Origin: Clostridia bacterium
Lineage (GTDB): Bacteria; Bacillota; Clostridia; Oscillospirales; CAG-272
Assembly: GCA_017461055.1 (NCBI GenBank)
Contig: JAFTZI010000093.1
Coordinates: 1-44,335, forward strand
DNA length: 44,335 nucleotides
Reading direction: 5' to 3'
The notes under the pieces: generated by a model
Told to the model about the DNA's origin: nothing
Database searches by the model: none
The model's input: only the letters and a program-made list of their open reading frames with translations
Shown here: positions 24,962 to 33,728 of the stretch, in pieces
Numbering within the stretch: the stretch's first letter is position 1
How the letters are laid out: each line of letters opens with the position of its first letter
Program-made: the position numbers and the translations under genes

Positions 24962-26098
24962 ATGTTTAAGGTTTTAAAAAAGGATGGCAGAGCCAGACGC
25001 GGAGTTATGGAAACCGTACACGGTACAATACAAACTCCCGTGTTTATGAATGTTGGCACCTGCGCCGCAATTAAGGGTGGAATTTCCACCACCGACCTGA
25101 AGGAGCTAAAGTGCCAGGTGGAGCTGTCTAATACATATCACTTGCATATTCGCCCGGGAGATAAGCTGATTCATGATCTTGGCGGAATACATAAGTTTTT
25201 CAATTGGGACAAGCCTGTTTTGACCGATAGCGGTGGATTTCAGGTGTTCTCCTTGGCTCAGCTGAGAAAAATCAAGGAGGAGGGTGTATATTTTGCATCC
25301 CACATTGACGGTAAGCGTATATTTATGGGCCCTGAGGAGTCAATGCAAATTCAGTCAAATTTAGCTTCAACCATTGCTATGGCATTTGATGAATGTATTG
25401 AAAACCCCGCGCCCTACGAATACACAAAGCAGTCCTGCGACAGAACTGTCCGTTGGCTTGTTCGCTGTAAGAACGAAATGGCAAGGCTTAACTCCTTACC
25501 CGAAACAATAAACAAAAATCAGCTTTTATTCGGCATTAACCAAGGAAGCGTTTATGAGGATTTGCGCATAGAGCATATGAAGCAGATAGCAGAGCTTGAC
25601 TTGGATGGTTACGCAATAGGCGGACTTGCAGTTGGTGAGGCAACTGAGGATATGTATCGCATAATTGACGTAGTTGAACCGTACATGCCTGAAGATAAGC
25701 CAAGATACCTAATGGGAGTTGGTACACCCTGCAACATTTTAGAGGCAGTACACAGAGGAGTTGACTTCTTTGACTGCGTAATGCCGAGCCGTAACGCAAG
25801 ACACGGAAATTTATTTACCTGGCACGGTAAAATGAATATAATGAACGAAAAGTATATGCGCGACTCCCGTCCCATTGACGAGGGCTGCTCCTGTCCTGCC
25901 TGTCGCGATTACTCACGGGCTTATATAAGACATCTTTTGAAGGCAAAGGAAGCGCTTGGTATGCGTCTTTGCGTGCTTCATAATCTTTATTTTTATAATG
26001 AGCTTATGGAGAAAATCAGAGAGGCAATGGATGGAGATTACTTTGAAAGCTTCTACCAAAAGTACAGAAGCATTTTAGGCGAAAGAAACCCGGATTAA
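24962..26098 (+). CDS. tgt: Queuine tRNA-ribosyltransferase (tRNA-guanine transglycosylase)
   Basis: A 378-aa enzyme that swaps guanine-34 for preQ1 in tRNAs for Asp, Asn, His and Tyr. Visible are VFMNVGTCAAIKG, the substrate-binding LTDSGGFQVFSL with a catalytic Asp, VGEATEDMY, YLMGVGTP, the second catalytic Asp in FFDCVMPSRNARHG, and the zinc site CSCPACRDYSRAYIRHL. Length is normal. No queuosine synthesis genes are in the window. Confidence 0.96.
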   Translation: MFKVLKKDGRARRGVMETVHGTIQTPVFMNVGTCAAIKGGISTTDLKELKCQVELSNTYHLHIRPGDKLIHDLGGIHKFFNWDKPVLTDSGGFQVFSLAQLRKIKEEGVYFASHIDGKRIFMGPEESMQIQSNLASTIAMAFDECIENPAPYEYTKQSCDRTVRWLVRCKNEMARLNSLPETINKNQLLFGINQGSVYEDLRIEHMKQIAELDLDGYAIGGLAVGEATEDMYRIIDVVEPYMPEDKPRYLMGVGTPCNILEAVHRGVDFFDCVMPSRNARHGNLFTWHGKMNIMNEKYMRDSRPIDEGCSCPACRDYSRAYIRHLLKAKEALGMRLCVLHNLYFYNELMEKIREAMDGDYFESFYQKYRSILGERNPD

Positions 26099-26117
26099 CT
26101 AAGCAAGAAAGGAAAAA

Positions 26118-26975
26118 ATGCGACACAGTGTCGCTAAAACGATTATGAACAACAACATAATGCTTTACCCGCAGGGAAAAACCAAGGCACTCACCTTCAG
26201 CTTTGATGACGGTGAAAAGGAAGACATTCGCCTGTGCGAGCTGTTCAATAAATATGGCTTAAAGGGCACATTTAATTTGAACAGTGGTCTGATGAAAGAG
26301 GAGCCGGATGAAAAAAGCACCAAGGTAGCTCTTTCACAAATCCCCCGGGTTTATAAAGGACACGAGGTTGCGGTACATACAGCGCACCACCCATTCCTTG
26401 AAAAAATGACAACTACTGAAATCGCAGTTGAAATTCTTGACGACAGACGTACCCTTGAAAAATATACAGGCTATGTAGTGCGCGGTATGGCATACCCCTT
26501 TGGCACATATAACGATGATGTTATAAGAGTAGCAAAGGATTTGGGAATAAAATATTCTCGCGGTGTTCATTCTCACCATGGCTTTGGCGTGCCGACAAAG
26601 TGGCTTGAAATGCCCGCTACCTGTCACCAGGCTGACGAAAAGATTTTTGATATTGCAAAAACCTTTACAGAGGAGCAAGCAATAAAGGATTGGAGAAGCA
26701 CAATGGGCTGGCTCTTCTACATTTGGGGCCACTCATACGAATACAGAACAGAGGAAGACTGGGCAAGAATGGAAAAGCTTTGCGCAATGCTTTCTAACCG
26801 TGACGACGTTTGGTACGCAACCAATATTGAAATTTACGACTATGTTGAAGCATACAGAAGCCTTTGCTATTCTGTCGACCTTCAAAGCGTATACAACCCA
26901 AGCTCCAAGGACATTTGGCTAATTCACGAGGGCAAAACCGTAATGATACCATCAAATACAGGTGTTAAATTTTAA
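26118..26975 (+). CDS. Polysaccharide deacetylase (CE4/NodB-like) family protein, no signal peptide
   Basis: A 285-aa protein with a NodB-type deacetylase core: TFSFDDG with the catalytic/metal Asp pair at about 30-31, the metal His motif HTAHH (H-T-x-x-H), and MAYPFGTYND. No signal peptide or TM helix is visible, so it is probably cytoplasmic and may act on a small amidated sugar rather than peptidoglycan. AAAGGA precedes the ATG at 26118. A perfect 7-bp palindrome begins at the G of that start codon, so an internal ATG at 26145 (MNNNIMLYPQ) is a possible alternative start. Confidence 0.8.
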   Translation: MRHSVAKTIMNNNIMLYPQGKTKALTFSFDDGEKEDIRLCELFNKYGLKGTFNLNSGLMKEEPDEKSTKVALSQIPRVYKGHEVAVHTAHHPFLEKMTTTEIAVEILDDRRTLEKYTGYVVRGMAYPFGTYNDDVIRVAKDLGIKYSRGVHSHHGFGVPTKWLEMPATCHQADEKIFDIAKTFTEEQAIKDWRSTMGWLFYIWGHSYEYRTEEDWARMEKLCAMLSNRDDVWYATNIEIYDYVEAYRSLCYSVDLQSVYNPSSKDIWLIHEGKTVMIPSNTGVKF

Positions 26976-26983
26976 TAAAAACA

Positions 26984-27013
26984 GGAAGAATTTTTACCGA
27001 ATTCTTCCTTTTT
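26984..27013 (+). terminator. Terminator after the deacetylase gene
   Basis: Perfect 9-bp stem GGAAGAATT/AATTCTTCC, loop of 7, then T5. Confidence 0.88.
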
Positions 27014-27062
27014 ATGTTGAAATATCAAGTCATATTGCGGCTAAATTGTTGGTAACTACCTC

Positions 27063-27091
27063 TTTACAAACTAACAAATATATGTTATAAT
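27063..27091 (+). promoter_or_regulatory. Promoter of the hydrogenase-maturation operon
   Basis: TTTACA (27063-27068), 17 bases, TATAAT (27086-27091). Transcription from about 27098 gives a leader of about 135 nt before the first ATG. Confidence 0.8.
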
Positions 27092-27097
27092 ACAATA

Positions 27098-27233
27098 AGT
27101 CCTAACATTAAGCGTTTTGCTGCGTGAAAGGATGCGCTACATTAGTATAAAATATGGCATTTTTGTGCCATTTTAGAATTTATGATGCCGCATCCGTTTT
27201 GGATGTGGCTTTTAATTTCTTGGAGGTAATTAT
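27098..27233 (+). promoter_or_regulatory. Structured leader, candidate attenuator/riboswitch of the hyd operon
   Basis: Three structures can be drawn: an outer stem CTAA...AGCG / CGCT...TTAG (27102-27145); a hairpin ATGGCA/TGCCAT (27154-27171) followed by T3; and a terminator-like hairpin GCCGCATCC/GGATGTGGC (27187-27209) followed by TTTTAATTT, ending just before the TTGGAGGT ribosome binding site. CGCATCC (27189-27195) of the last hairpin is also perfectly complementary to GGATGCG at 27130-27136, so a competing antiterminator is possible. It matches no riboswitch class I can name. Confidence 0.5.
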
Positions 27234-27491
27234 ATGGAAACACGTGTTGCGGTAATGAGCATAATTGTAGAGGATGCAGAGGCAGTTGAGCAAATCAATG
27301 CCATTTTGCACGAAAGCAGTGAGTATATAATAGGAAGAATGGGCATACCCTATCGTAAAAGAAGCATAAGCATTATTAGTATAGCATTAGATGCCCCACA
27401 AAATACTATTGCCGCACTGTCAGGCAAAATAGGAGGCTTAAACGGAGTCAGCGTAAAAACCGCTTACTCTCAGGTTTTATCAAATGAATAA
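27234..27491 (+). CDS. TM1266-type iron-only hydrogenase system putative regulator
   Basis: An 85-aa small alpha/beta protein (METRVAVMSIIVED..., IIGRMGIPYRKRSISIISIALDAP, GVSVKTAYSQV) of the family named after Thermotoga TM1266, ferredoxin-fold, ACT/NikR-like proteins found next to [FeFe]-hydrogenase maturation genes. It lacks a DNA-binding domain, so it may sense a ligand rather than bind DNA. It is first in the operon behind the structured leader and overlaps hydE by 8 bases. Family call good; function not established. Confidence 0.82.
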   Translation: METRVAVMSIIVEDAEAVEQINAILHESSEYIIGRMGIPYRKRSISIISIALDAPQNTIAALSGKIGGLNGVSVKTAYSQVLSNE

Positions 27492-28533
27492 AGAAATACA
27501 GGAAATTATTGAACGCTTGCACCAAAATCATTCTCTTGAGCTGACGGAATACAAAATGCTCCTTGATAATATTTCCCCGGAAATAAGCGAGCATTTGGCT
27601 AATCTTGCGCGCGTGCAGCAAAAGCAAATTTACTCAAACAAAATATATATAAGAGGTCTTATCGAAATAAGTAATATTTGTAAAAACGACTGCTTATATT
27701 GCGGTATTCGCCGCAGCAATAAAAGCTGCTCTCGCTACCGTTTAACGTCCGAGGAAATCCTTGATTGCTGTGAGCACGGCTATGGCTTAGGCTTTCGCAC
27801 CTTCGTTTTACAGGGTGGTGAGGACTCGTATTTTACAGATGATGTTTTGTGTAAGCTGATAAAAGAAATAAAGGAAAAATATTCGGATTGCGCCATTACC
27901 CTTTCCTTAGGCGAAAGGAGCTATGAAAGCTATAAGGCTCTTAAGGAAGCAGGAGCGGACCGATACCTTTTAAGGCACGAAACCGCAACTAAGGAGCATT
28001 ACGAGGGACTGCATCCCAAGGAAATGTCCTTTGATACACGAATGGAGTGTCTTAAAAATTTAAAAGCTCTTGGCTATCAGGTGGGCTGTGGCTTCATGGT
28101 TGGCTCTCCCTATCAAACTAATTTGGAAATTGCAAGGGACTTGAAGTTTATTGAAGAATTTCAACCCGATATGTGTGGCATTGGTCCATTCATTCCGCAA
28201 AAGGACACACCCTTTGGCAAGGAAAGCGCGGGCACTCTTGAGCTTACCTGCTATTTACTGTCTATCTTGCGTCTGATTAAGCCAAATTTACTTCTTCCCT
28301 CAACAACTGCCTTAGGCACAATCAGTCCTAAGGGACGTGAAATGGGAATTTTGGCAGGTGCTAACGTAGTAATGCCAAATCTTTCCCCTATGTCAGCAAG
28401 AGAAAAATACACCTTGTATGATAATAAATCCTATCTTGGCGCTGAGTCTGCGCAATGCGTCAAGGAATTAGCAGATAAAATGGTATCTATCGGCTATGAA
28501 ATAGTAACCGACAGAGGAGATATAAAATTGTAA
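27484..28533 (+). CDS. hydE: [FeFe]-hydrogenase H-cluster radical SAM maturase HydE
   Basis: A 349-aa radical-SAM enzyme of the BioB/HydE group. Cys66, Cys70 and Cys73 in ISNICKNDCLYCGIRRSN bind the SAM [4Fe-4S] cluster; LQGGED, LRHETA and GFMVGSPYQT fit HydE. It acts with HydG and HydF to build the dithiolate-bridged diiron subcluster of [FeFe] hydrogenase. PylB is the main alternative, ruled out by the neighbours. A GTAAGT/ACTTAC hairpin lies in the 48-base gap before hydG. Confidence 0.93.
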   Translation: MNKEIQEIIERLHQNHSLELTEYKMLLDNISPEISEHLANLARVQQKQIYSNKIYIRGLIEISNICKNDCLYCGIRRSNKSCSRYRLTSEEILDCCEHGYGLGFRTFVLQGGEDSYFTDDVLCKLIKEIKEKYSDCAITLSLGERSYESYKALKEAGADRYLLRHETATKEHYEGLHPKEMSFDTRMECLKNLKALGYQVGCGFMVGSPYQTNLEIARDLKFIEEFQPDMCGIGPFIPQKDTPFGKESAGTLELTCYLLSILRLIKPNLLLPSTTALGTISPKGREMGILAGANVVMPNLSPMSAREKYTLYDNKSYLGAESAQCVKELADKMVSIGYEIVTDRGDIKL

Positions 28534-28581
28534 AGTTAACGTCCTGCAAGTAAGTGGGACTTACATAAGAAAGGAACAGCT

Positions 28582-30030
28582 ATGTCAAATTACAACCCCA
28601 AATCATTAAAGGCTGAGGAATTTATTTCCGATGCTGAAATTCGTGAAACCTTAGCGTATGCCGAGGCAAACAAAAACAATCTTGCTTTAATTGAAGAAAT
28701 TCTTGAAAAGGCAAAGCCTAAAAAGACAGAAACAGGCTATACCTGCGCAGGTCTTTCACACCGTGAGGCATCTGTTTTGCTCGCCTGTGAAATTCCCGAG
28801 GTAACAGAAAAAATCTACAAAATTGCCGAGGAAATAAAGCTTGCCTTCTACGGTAACAGAATAGTAATTTTTGCCCCCTTATATCTTTCAAACTACTGTG
28901 TAAACGGCTGTGTATACTGTCCTTATCACTATAAGAACAAGCATATAGCAAGGAAAAAGCTGACACAGGAGGAGGTTAAGGCTGAGGTTATTGCGCTTCA
29001 GGATATGGGTCACAAGCGCCTTGCAATCGAAGCGGGTGAGGACCCTATAAACAACCCAATCGAATACATAATTGAATGTATCAACACAATTTACAGCGTT
29101 CATCACAAAAACGGTGATATACGCCGTGTAAATGTCAACATTGCGGCAACAACTGTTGAAAACTACCGTAAGCTTAAGGACGCAGGCATTGGCACATACA
29201 TTCTTTTCCAGGAAACCTATCACAAGGAAAGCTACGAAACACTTCACCCAACAGGACCAAAGCACAACTATGCTTATCATACAGAGGCTATGGACCGTGC
29301 AATGGAGGGCGGAATTGACGACGTAGGACTGGGAGTTTTATTCGGTCTTGAGCTTTACAAATACGAATTTGCAGGGCTGCTTATGCACGCAGAGCACTTG
29401 GAGGCTGTACACGGTGTTGGCCCTCACACCATAAGCGTGCCACGTTTAAAACGCGCTGACGATATTGACCCCGATAAGTTCGATAACGGTATTGATGATG
29501 ATACCTTTGCTAAAATTACTGCTTGCATAAGACTTGCAGTTCCATACACAGGAATTATTATTTCCACTCGCGAAAACGAGCAGGTTCGTTCAAAGCTTCT
29601 GCGTCTTGGTGTTTCTCAGGTTTCAGGCGGCTCAAGAACCTCTGTTGGCGGCTATACAACTGAGGAGCGCCCACACGATACAGAGCAGTTTGACGTATCT
29701 GACCAACGCACCCTTGACCAGGTTGTTTGCTGGCTTATGGAAAACGGACATATTCCGTCCTTCTGTACCGCCTGCTATAGAGAGGGTCGTACAGGTGATA
29801 GGTTTATGAGTCTTTGCAAATCGGGACAAATTCTTAACTGCTGTCATCCAAATGCGCTTATGACCCTTAGCGAATATTTAGAGGATTATGCCTCTGAAAA
29901 AACAAAGGCTATTGGCTACGATATGATAGCTAAGGAGCTTATCCGTATTCCAAAGGAAAAGGTGCGTAAGATTGCCGAGCAAAACATAGAGGATATTAAA
30001 ACCTCTAACCGTCGTGATTTCAGATTCTAA
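28582..30030 (+). CDS. hydG: [FeFe]-hydrogenase H-cluster maturase HydG (tyrosine lyase)
   Basis: A 482-aa radical-SAM protein of the ThiH/HydG group that splits tyrosine and yields CO and CN- ligands. Cys106, Cys110 and Cys113 (SNYCVNGCVYCPY) form the SAM cluster site. The C-terminal CX2CX22C set (Cys395, Cys398, Cys421) binds the auxiliary cluster with the dangler iron, which ThiH lacks and which fixes the call as HydG. A good ribosome binding site AAAGGAA precedes the ATG. Confidence 0.96.
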   Translation: MSNYNPKSLKAEEFISDAEIRETLAYAEANKNNLALIEEILEKAKPKKTETGYTCAGLSHREASVLLACEIPEVTEKIYKIAEEIKLAFYGNRIVIFAPLYLSNYCVNGCVYCPYHYKNKHIARKKLTQEEVKAEVIALQDMGHKRLAIEAGEDPINNPIEYIIECINTIYSVHHKNGDIRRVNVNIAATTVENYRKLKDAGIGTYILFQETYHKESYETLHPTGPKHNYAYHTEAMDRAMEGGIDDVGLGVLFGLELYKYEFAGLLMHAEHLEAVHGVGPHTISVPRLKRADDIDPDKFDNGIDDDTFAKITACIRLAVPYTGIIISTRENEQVRSKLLRLGVSQVSGGSRTSVGGYTTEERPHDTEQFDVSDQRTLDQVVCWLMENGHIPSFCTACYREGRTGDRFMSLCKSGQILNCCHPNALMTLSEYLEDYASEKTKAIGYDMIAKELIRIPKEKVRKIAEQNIEDIKTSNRRDFRF

Positions 30031-30041
30031 AAGGAGTATTT

Positions 30042-31247
30042 ATGGGACTTAATGATGTTGTATCTGCCGAAAGGGTGCATATTGGCTTTTTCGGTATGCG
30101 TAACGCAGGTAAATCAAGCTTAGTTAATGCTGTAACAGGACAATCGTTATCAGTAGTTTCCGACGTAAAGGGAACAACAACCGACCCTGTCAAAAAGGCT
30201 ATGGAGCTTTTGCCTATCGGTCCTGTGGTTATTCTTGACACCCCCGGAATTGATGACGAGGGGGATTTAGGCGAATTAAGAGTAGAAAAAGCTATGCAAA
30301 TGCTATCAAGCACAAATATTGCTGTTTTGGTTGTAGATGCAAGTAAGGAAATGAGTCAAGAGGACTTATTTCTTATAAATCAGTTTAAGGAAAGAAAAAT
30401 TCCGTATATTATCGCATTCAACAAGGCTGACTTAACAGAAAACGAAGGTAGAACAAAGGATGGTGAGCTATATGTAAGCGCAAAAAGCGGTAAGGGTATA
30501 AATGAGCTAAAGGAGCTTTTAGGTAAAATCAGTAAGGAAATTGCTTCTCCTAAGCTTTTAGTAAAAGACCTTTTGAGTCAAGGTGACATTGTTGTGCTTG
30601 TAACACCTATTGATGAATCTGCCCCCAAGGGACGTATAATTTTGCCACAGCAAATGGTTTTAAGAGACGTTTTAGATGCACACGCCACAGCCATAGTATG
30701 TCAGGACAGTGAGCTTGACCAAACATTAAAAGGATTAAGCAAGCCACCCCGTATGGTAATAACCGACTCACAGGTGTTCGGTAAGGTGTCTAAAATCACT
30801 CCGAATAATATTCCATTAACCTCATTTTCAATTTTAATGGCGCGTTATAAGGGAGATTTAAAGGATCTGATAAATGGCTTTAGCGCGCTTAAAAGCTTGA
30901 AAGACGGTGACAATGTCTTAATTTCCGAGGGCTGTACACATCACCGTCAGTGTAACGATATCGGCACGGTTAAAATGCCTAAGTGGATTGAGTCCTTTTC
31001 CTCTGCCAAGCCTCAATATAGCTTTACCTCAGGCGGTGAATTCCCCGAGGACTTGACCAAATACCGCGTTATTGTGCACTGTGGCGGTTGTATGATTAAT
31101 GAGGCTGAAATGAAGCATAGAACTAAAAAAGCTAAGAAGCAGGGCGTGCCTATTGTAAACTACGGTATTGCAATTGCAGGAATGAACGGAATATTAAAGC
31201 GCAGCTTAGAGCTTTTCCCCGATATTTCCGCCTTGCTTGAGAGGTAA
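30042..31247 (+). CDS. hydF: [FeFe]-hydrogenase maturation GTPase HydF
   Basis: A 401-aa three-domain scaffold protein on which the diiron subcluster is assembled before transfer to HydA. The GTPase domain has P-loop GMRNAGKSS (residues 18-26), DTPGIDD and NKAD. A dimerisation domain follows. The Fe-S domain has His300 in CTHHRQC and Cys347/Cys350 in HCGGC, the HydF cluster ligands. AAGGAG lies before the ATG. All three maturases are complete, so the host should make an [FeFe] hydrogenase, although no hydA is in the window. Confidence 0.95.
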   Translation: MGLNDVVSAERVHIGFFGMRNAGKSSLVNAVTGQSLSVVSDVKGTTTDPVKKAMELLPIGPVVILDTPGIDDEGDLGELRVEKAMQMLSSTNIAVLVVDASKEMSQEDLFLINQFKERKIPYIIAFNKADLTENEGRTKDGELYVSAKSGKGINELKELLGKISKEIASPKLLVKDLLSQGDIVVLVTPIDESAPKGRIILPQQMVLRDVLDAHATAIVCQDSELDQTLKGLSKPPRMVITDSQVFGKVSKITPNNIPLTSFSILMARYKGDLKDLINGFSALKSLKDGDNVLISEGCTHHRQCNDIGTVKMPKWIESFSSAKPQYSFTSGGEFPEDLTKYRVIVHCGGCMINEAEMKHRTKKAKKQGVPIVNYGIAIAGMNGILKRSLELFPDISALLER

Positions 31248-31249
31248 TA

Positions 31250-31576
31250 ATGATAGATTTTAACAAGTTGGAAGAAACAGTTATTCATAATTTTCACGGT
31301 GGCAACGGTGATACCGTTGCAAAAATGTTTGTTGACGATAAAAATAAAATTATGAAGGGTCTTTTAAAGGCAGGCTCATCCATTGTTCTCCATACACACG
31401 AAACCTCGTCTGAAATTATTTTTGTTTTGTCAGGCACAGGAAAGCAAATAATAGACGGTCAAGAGGAGATTTTAAAAGCAGGAGATTGCCACTATTGCAA
31501 AAAGGGACAGTCACATACCTTTATAAATATAGGAAACGAGGACCTTGTTTTCTACGCAGTTGTTCCGCAGCAATAA
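31250..31576 (+). CDS. Small cupin-domain protein
   Basis: A 108-aa single cupin barrel starting three bases after the hydF stop. Cupin motif 1 is visible as LHTHETSSEIIFVLSGTG (His, His, Glu ligands) and motif 2 as AGDCHYCKKGQSHTFINIG (terminal His). Such proteins bind a metal and often a sugar or small acid; the activity cannot be inferred. The tight spacing means cotranscription with hydF, though it may belong functionally with the glycosidase-like gene that follows. Confidence 0.82.
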   Translation: MIDFNKLEETVIHNFHGGNGDTVAKMFVDDKNKIMKGLLKAGSSIVLHTHETSSEIIFVLSGTGKQIIDGQEEILKAGDCHYCKKGQSHTFINIGNEDLVFYAVVPQQ

Positions 31577-31587
31577 TTTAGGAAAAA

Positions 31588-32943
31588 ATGGAAAAGATAA
31601 AAAACAATATTGAAGAGATTTTAAAGAATACAAGAGAAGAAAACGAGGAGCTTTATCTAAGGCTTAATGACTCTGTTTCTCTTGATAGCTATGAGCCAAA
31701 GGGCGAAGCTTGGACTTCTGCCCTGCAAAAAGCGTTGAATGAGCATCAAATTGTATATATTCCCAAAAATGAAAAGCCGTACATAATTGATGATTCAATA
31801 ATAATACCGTCTAATCGCAGAATAATAGCAGATAATGAGGCTGTTATTAAGCTAAAGGACGGAGTTACGGTTTTAATGCTTAGAAATGCTGATACAGCCG
31901 ATGGTACTCATATGCCAATTACAAAAAAACGAAGTGAAAATATTTCAATTGAGGGTGGCATTTGGGAAGACTGGTGTCCGCACCGTATGGGCTATGGCGG
32001 AAGCGGAAAATACGACACGTCCCGAAGCTTTTTTGGAGTTTCCACCTGTATGCTCCTTGAAAACATCAACCGCTTGACGCTTAAAAATATGACCTTCAGA
32101 AAATGCGGTGGCTTTGCCTTACAAATAGGAGAGGCTAATGACGTTGTCATTGAAAATATCACCTTTGATACCTGCTACGCTGACGGAGTTCACGTAAACG
32201 GAAACGTAGAAAATATTTATATAAGCAACGTAAAGGGCTATGTTGGGGACGACTTGGTTGCATTTAATATGTTCGACTGGCAAGACTCATCCATTAACTT
32301 CGGTCCCTGTAAAAATGTAATTTGCCAAGATCTTGATTTGTACCCAAACAGTCACTACAAGGCATTGCGAATTGAGCCGGGAGTTTATACCTTTGATGAC
32401 GGAAGTAAGGTGGATTGCTCTCTTGAAAATGCTATTTTCAGAAGAATTTCAGGCATTAAAACCTTTAAGCTATACTGTCAGACTCCACCGTACAGCCCAA
32501 GCGAAGGACCTGAGCCTGTTTCTGTTGGAAGCGGTGATAATATCTTTTTTGAGGACATCAAAATTAATCTTGACGCGCCAATTGATTTGCTTAAGGAATA
32601 TACAGAAAGTGACTCAATTAAGGGAAGTATTGCAGGCTTTGAGCTTGGCTTAAACGTAAAAAATATTTATTTTAAAAATATTGATATAACCTTGTATCAA
32701 GATAAATACCCCTATTCATATCTTCTTTGCATAGGACCGAAATCCTCTCGCTTTGATGATGGCACAGAGGTATTCGACCCGTATTTTTCAAGCATTGCAG
32801 AAAACGTATATCTTGAAAATATCACCGTAAACGGTGAAAAGCCAAAGGACATTTTACCCTATGTAAGAGAAATAGTCTTTGATAGCTTGTATGATGATAT
32901 TCCATCCACAGGGTACGGTAAAATTAAAAATTTAATTTACTAA
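31588..32943 (+). CDS. GH28-like right-handed beta-helix protein (polygalacturonase-like)
   Basis: A 451-aa protein without signal peptide. From about residue 115 it consists of beta-helix coils (LENINRLTLKNMTFRKCGG, VVIENITFDTCYADGVHVNG, VENIYISNVKGYVGDDLVAFN), typical of the pectin-lyase-like superfamily. YADGVHVNG and GDDLVAF resemble the catalytic Asp-containing N-x-D and D-D motifs of GH28. The N-terminal 80 residues contain PKGEAWTSALQKAL, an endo-polygalacturonase entry motif. It is probably cytoplasmic and may act on oligosaccharides. Specificity unknown. Confidence 0.72.
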   Translation: MEKIKNNIEEILKNTREENEELYLRLNDSVSLDSYEPKGEAWTSALQKALNEHQIVYIPKNEKPYIIDDSIIIPSNRRIIADNEAVIKLKDGVTVLMLRNADTADGTHMPITKKRSENISIEGGIWEDWCPHRMGYGGSGKYDTSRSFFGVSTCMLLENINRLTLKNMTFRKCGGFALQIGEANDVVIENITFDTCYADGVHVNGNVENIYISNVKGYVGDDLVAFNMFDWQDSSINFGPCKNVICQDLDLYPNSHYKALRIEPGVYTFDDGSKVDCSLENAIFRRISGIKTFKLYCQTPPYSPSEGPEPVSVGSGDNIFFEDIKINLDAPIDLLKEYTESDSIKGSIAGFELGLNVKNIYFKNIDITLYQDKYPYSYLLCIGPKSSRFDDGTEVFDPYFSSIAENVYLENITVNGEKPKDILPYVREIVFDSLYDDIPSTGYGKIKNLIY

Positions 32944-32947
32944 TAAA

Positions 32948-32990
32948 AATTCCCCGCTTTCTCAGAACCGAGAAAACGGGGAATATTTTT
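32948..32990. terminator. Bidirectional terminator between convergent genes
   Basis: Stem AATTCCCCG...CTTTCTC with GAGAAAA...CGGGGAAT, A-rich on the left and ATTTTT on the right, so it can serve both the beta-helix gene (+) and the HAD gene (-). Confidence 0.85.
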
Positions 32991-33005
32991 ATATATCAAA
33001 GTATA

Positions 33006-33728
33006 TTAAAGTAACTCCTTGACAGCCTTGGAAAAATCCCTGTAGTCGTCAATCGTTAAATAGTTAAAGTCTGAAAGATAAACGCTTTCATCGTTGCCAC
33101 CGTGACCGTAGTCATCACCTATGTAAACAACCTCACTGTGCTTGTAGCCGTTTTCCTTGCAGTATAGGTCAAGAGCGTAATACTTATTGTATGGCTTAGG
33201 TGACATATCAAAGGATGATGAGCCGCCGACAAACACATTGTAATTTGAAAACGCTTCCACTACCTCCTCATAAAAGGCTCTGCGCTTACTTCTGTCAGGG
33301 TCAAAGGAGAGCTTATCGGCTTGAATTGCCTTAGTGCCCAAAATAGGGAAGGTAACACAGCCCGATACGTGATATTCAACGTTATCTCCTCTATACTCCG
33401 TATACCCATATTTTTGACGGAAATAATTAACCTTTTTTTCAATGTCCTCTTTGTCAATTTCAAAGATTTCGTCGCGTACAGTGTCGATAGTTTTGGTTTT
33501 TTCATTATATTTTGCGTACTGTAAGCCATAGTTTCCGATTATGTCAATGGGGTAATGATTCATTTGGTTGAAAATACGCATTGTCTGCCCTGCGCCAACC
33601 ATTAAAAGCTTGTACCTTTTATTAAGAGCATCAAGCACCTCTTTGTGTTCAGAATCAAGCTGCTCCTTGTGCTGGGTAAGAGTGCCGTCTAAGTCCATGG
33701 CAATTACTTTAATTTCGTTTATATTCAT
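33006..33728 (-). CDS. HAD-IIB family phosphatase, phosphomannomutase-like
   Basis: A 240-aa HAD protein. DLDGTLT with nucleophile Asp12 and acid Asp14, a C2-type cap, GGSSSFDMSPKPYNKYYAL resembling the eukaryotic-type phosphomannomutase substrate loop, and GDDYGHGGNDES for Mg2+ binding. It may be a sugar-phosphate phosphatase or mutase. Its ATG overlaps the stop of the upstream GDPD gene (ATGA), so it is coupled to the glycerol-phosphate operon and may act on glycerol phosphate or a sugar released with it. Confidence 0.8.
   Translation of the reverse strand: MNINEIKVIAMDLDGTLTQHKEQLDSEHKEVLDALNKRYKLLMVGAGQTMRIFNQMNHYPIDIIGNYGLQYAKYNEKTKTIDTVRDEIFEIDKEDIEKKVNYFRQKYGYTEYRGDNVEYHVSGCVTFPILGTKAIQADKLSFDPDRSKRRAFYEEVVEAFSNYNVFVGGSSSFDMSPKPYNKYYALDLYCKENGYKHSEVVYIGDDYGHGGNDESVYLSDFNYLTIDDYRDFSKAVKELL

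Noticed and set aside
27098..27233. Known riboswitch class in the hyd leader
   Set aside because: I compared it from memory with TPP, FMN, SAM, preQ1, c-di-GMP, fluoride, guanidine and THF cores and found none of their signature strings; kept only as an unnamed candidate.
33260..33529. Small open frames antisense to the HAD, MutS, topoisomerase and other genes
   Set aside because: They have no ribosome binding sites, biased or low-complexity composition, and lie opposite well-supported genes.
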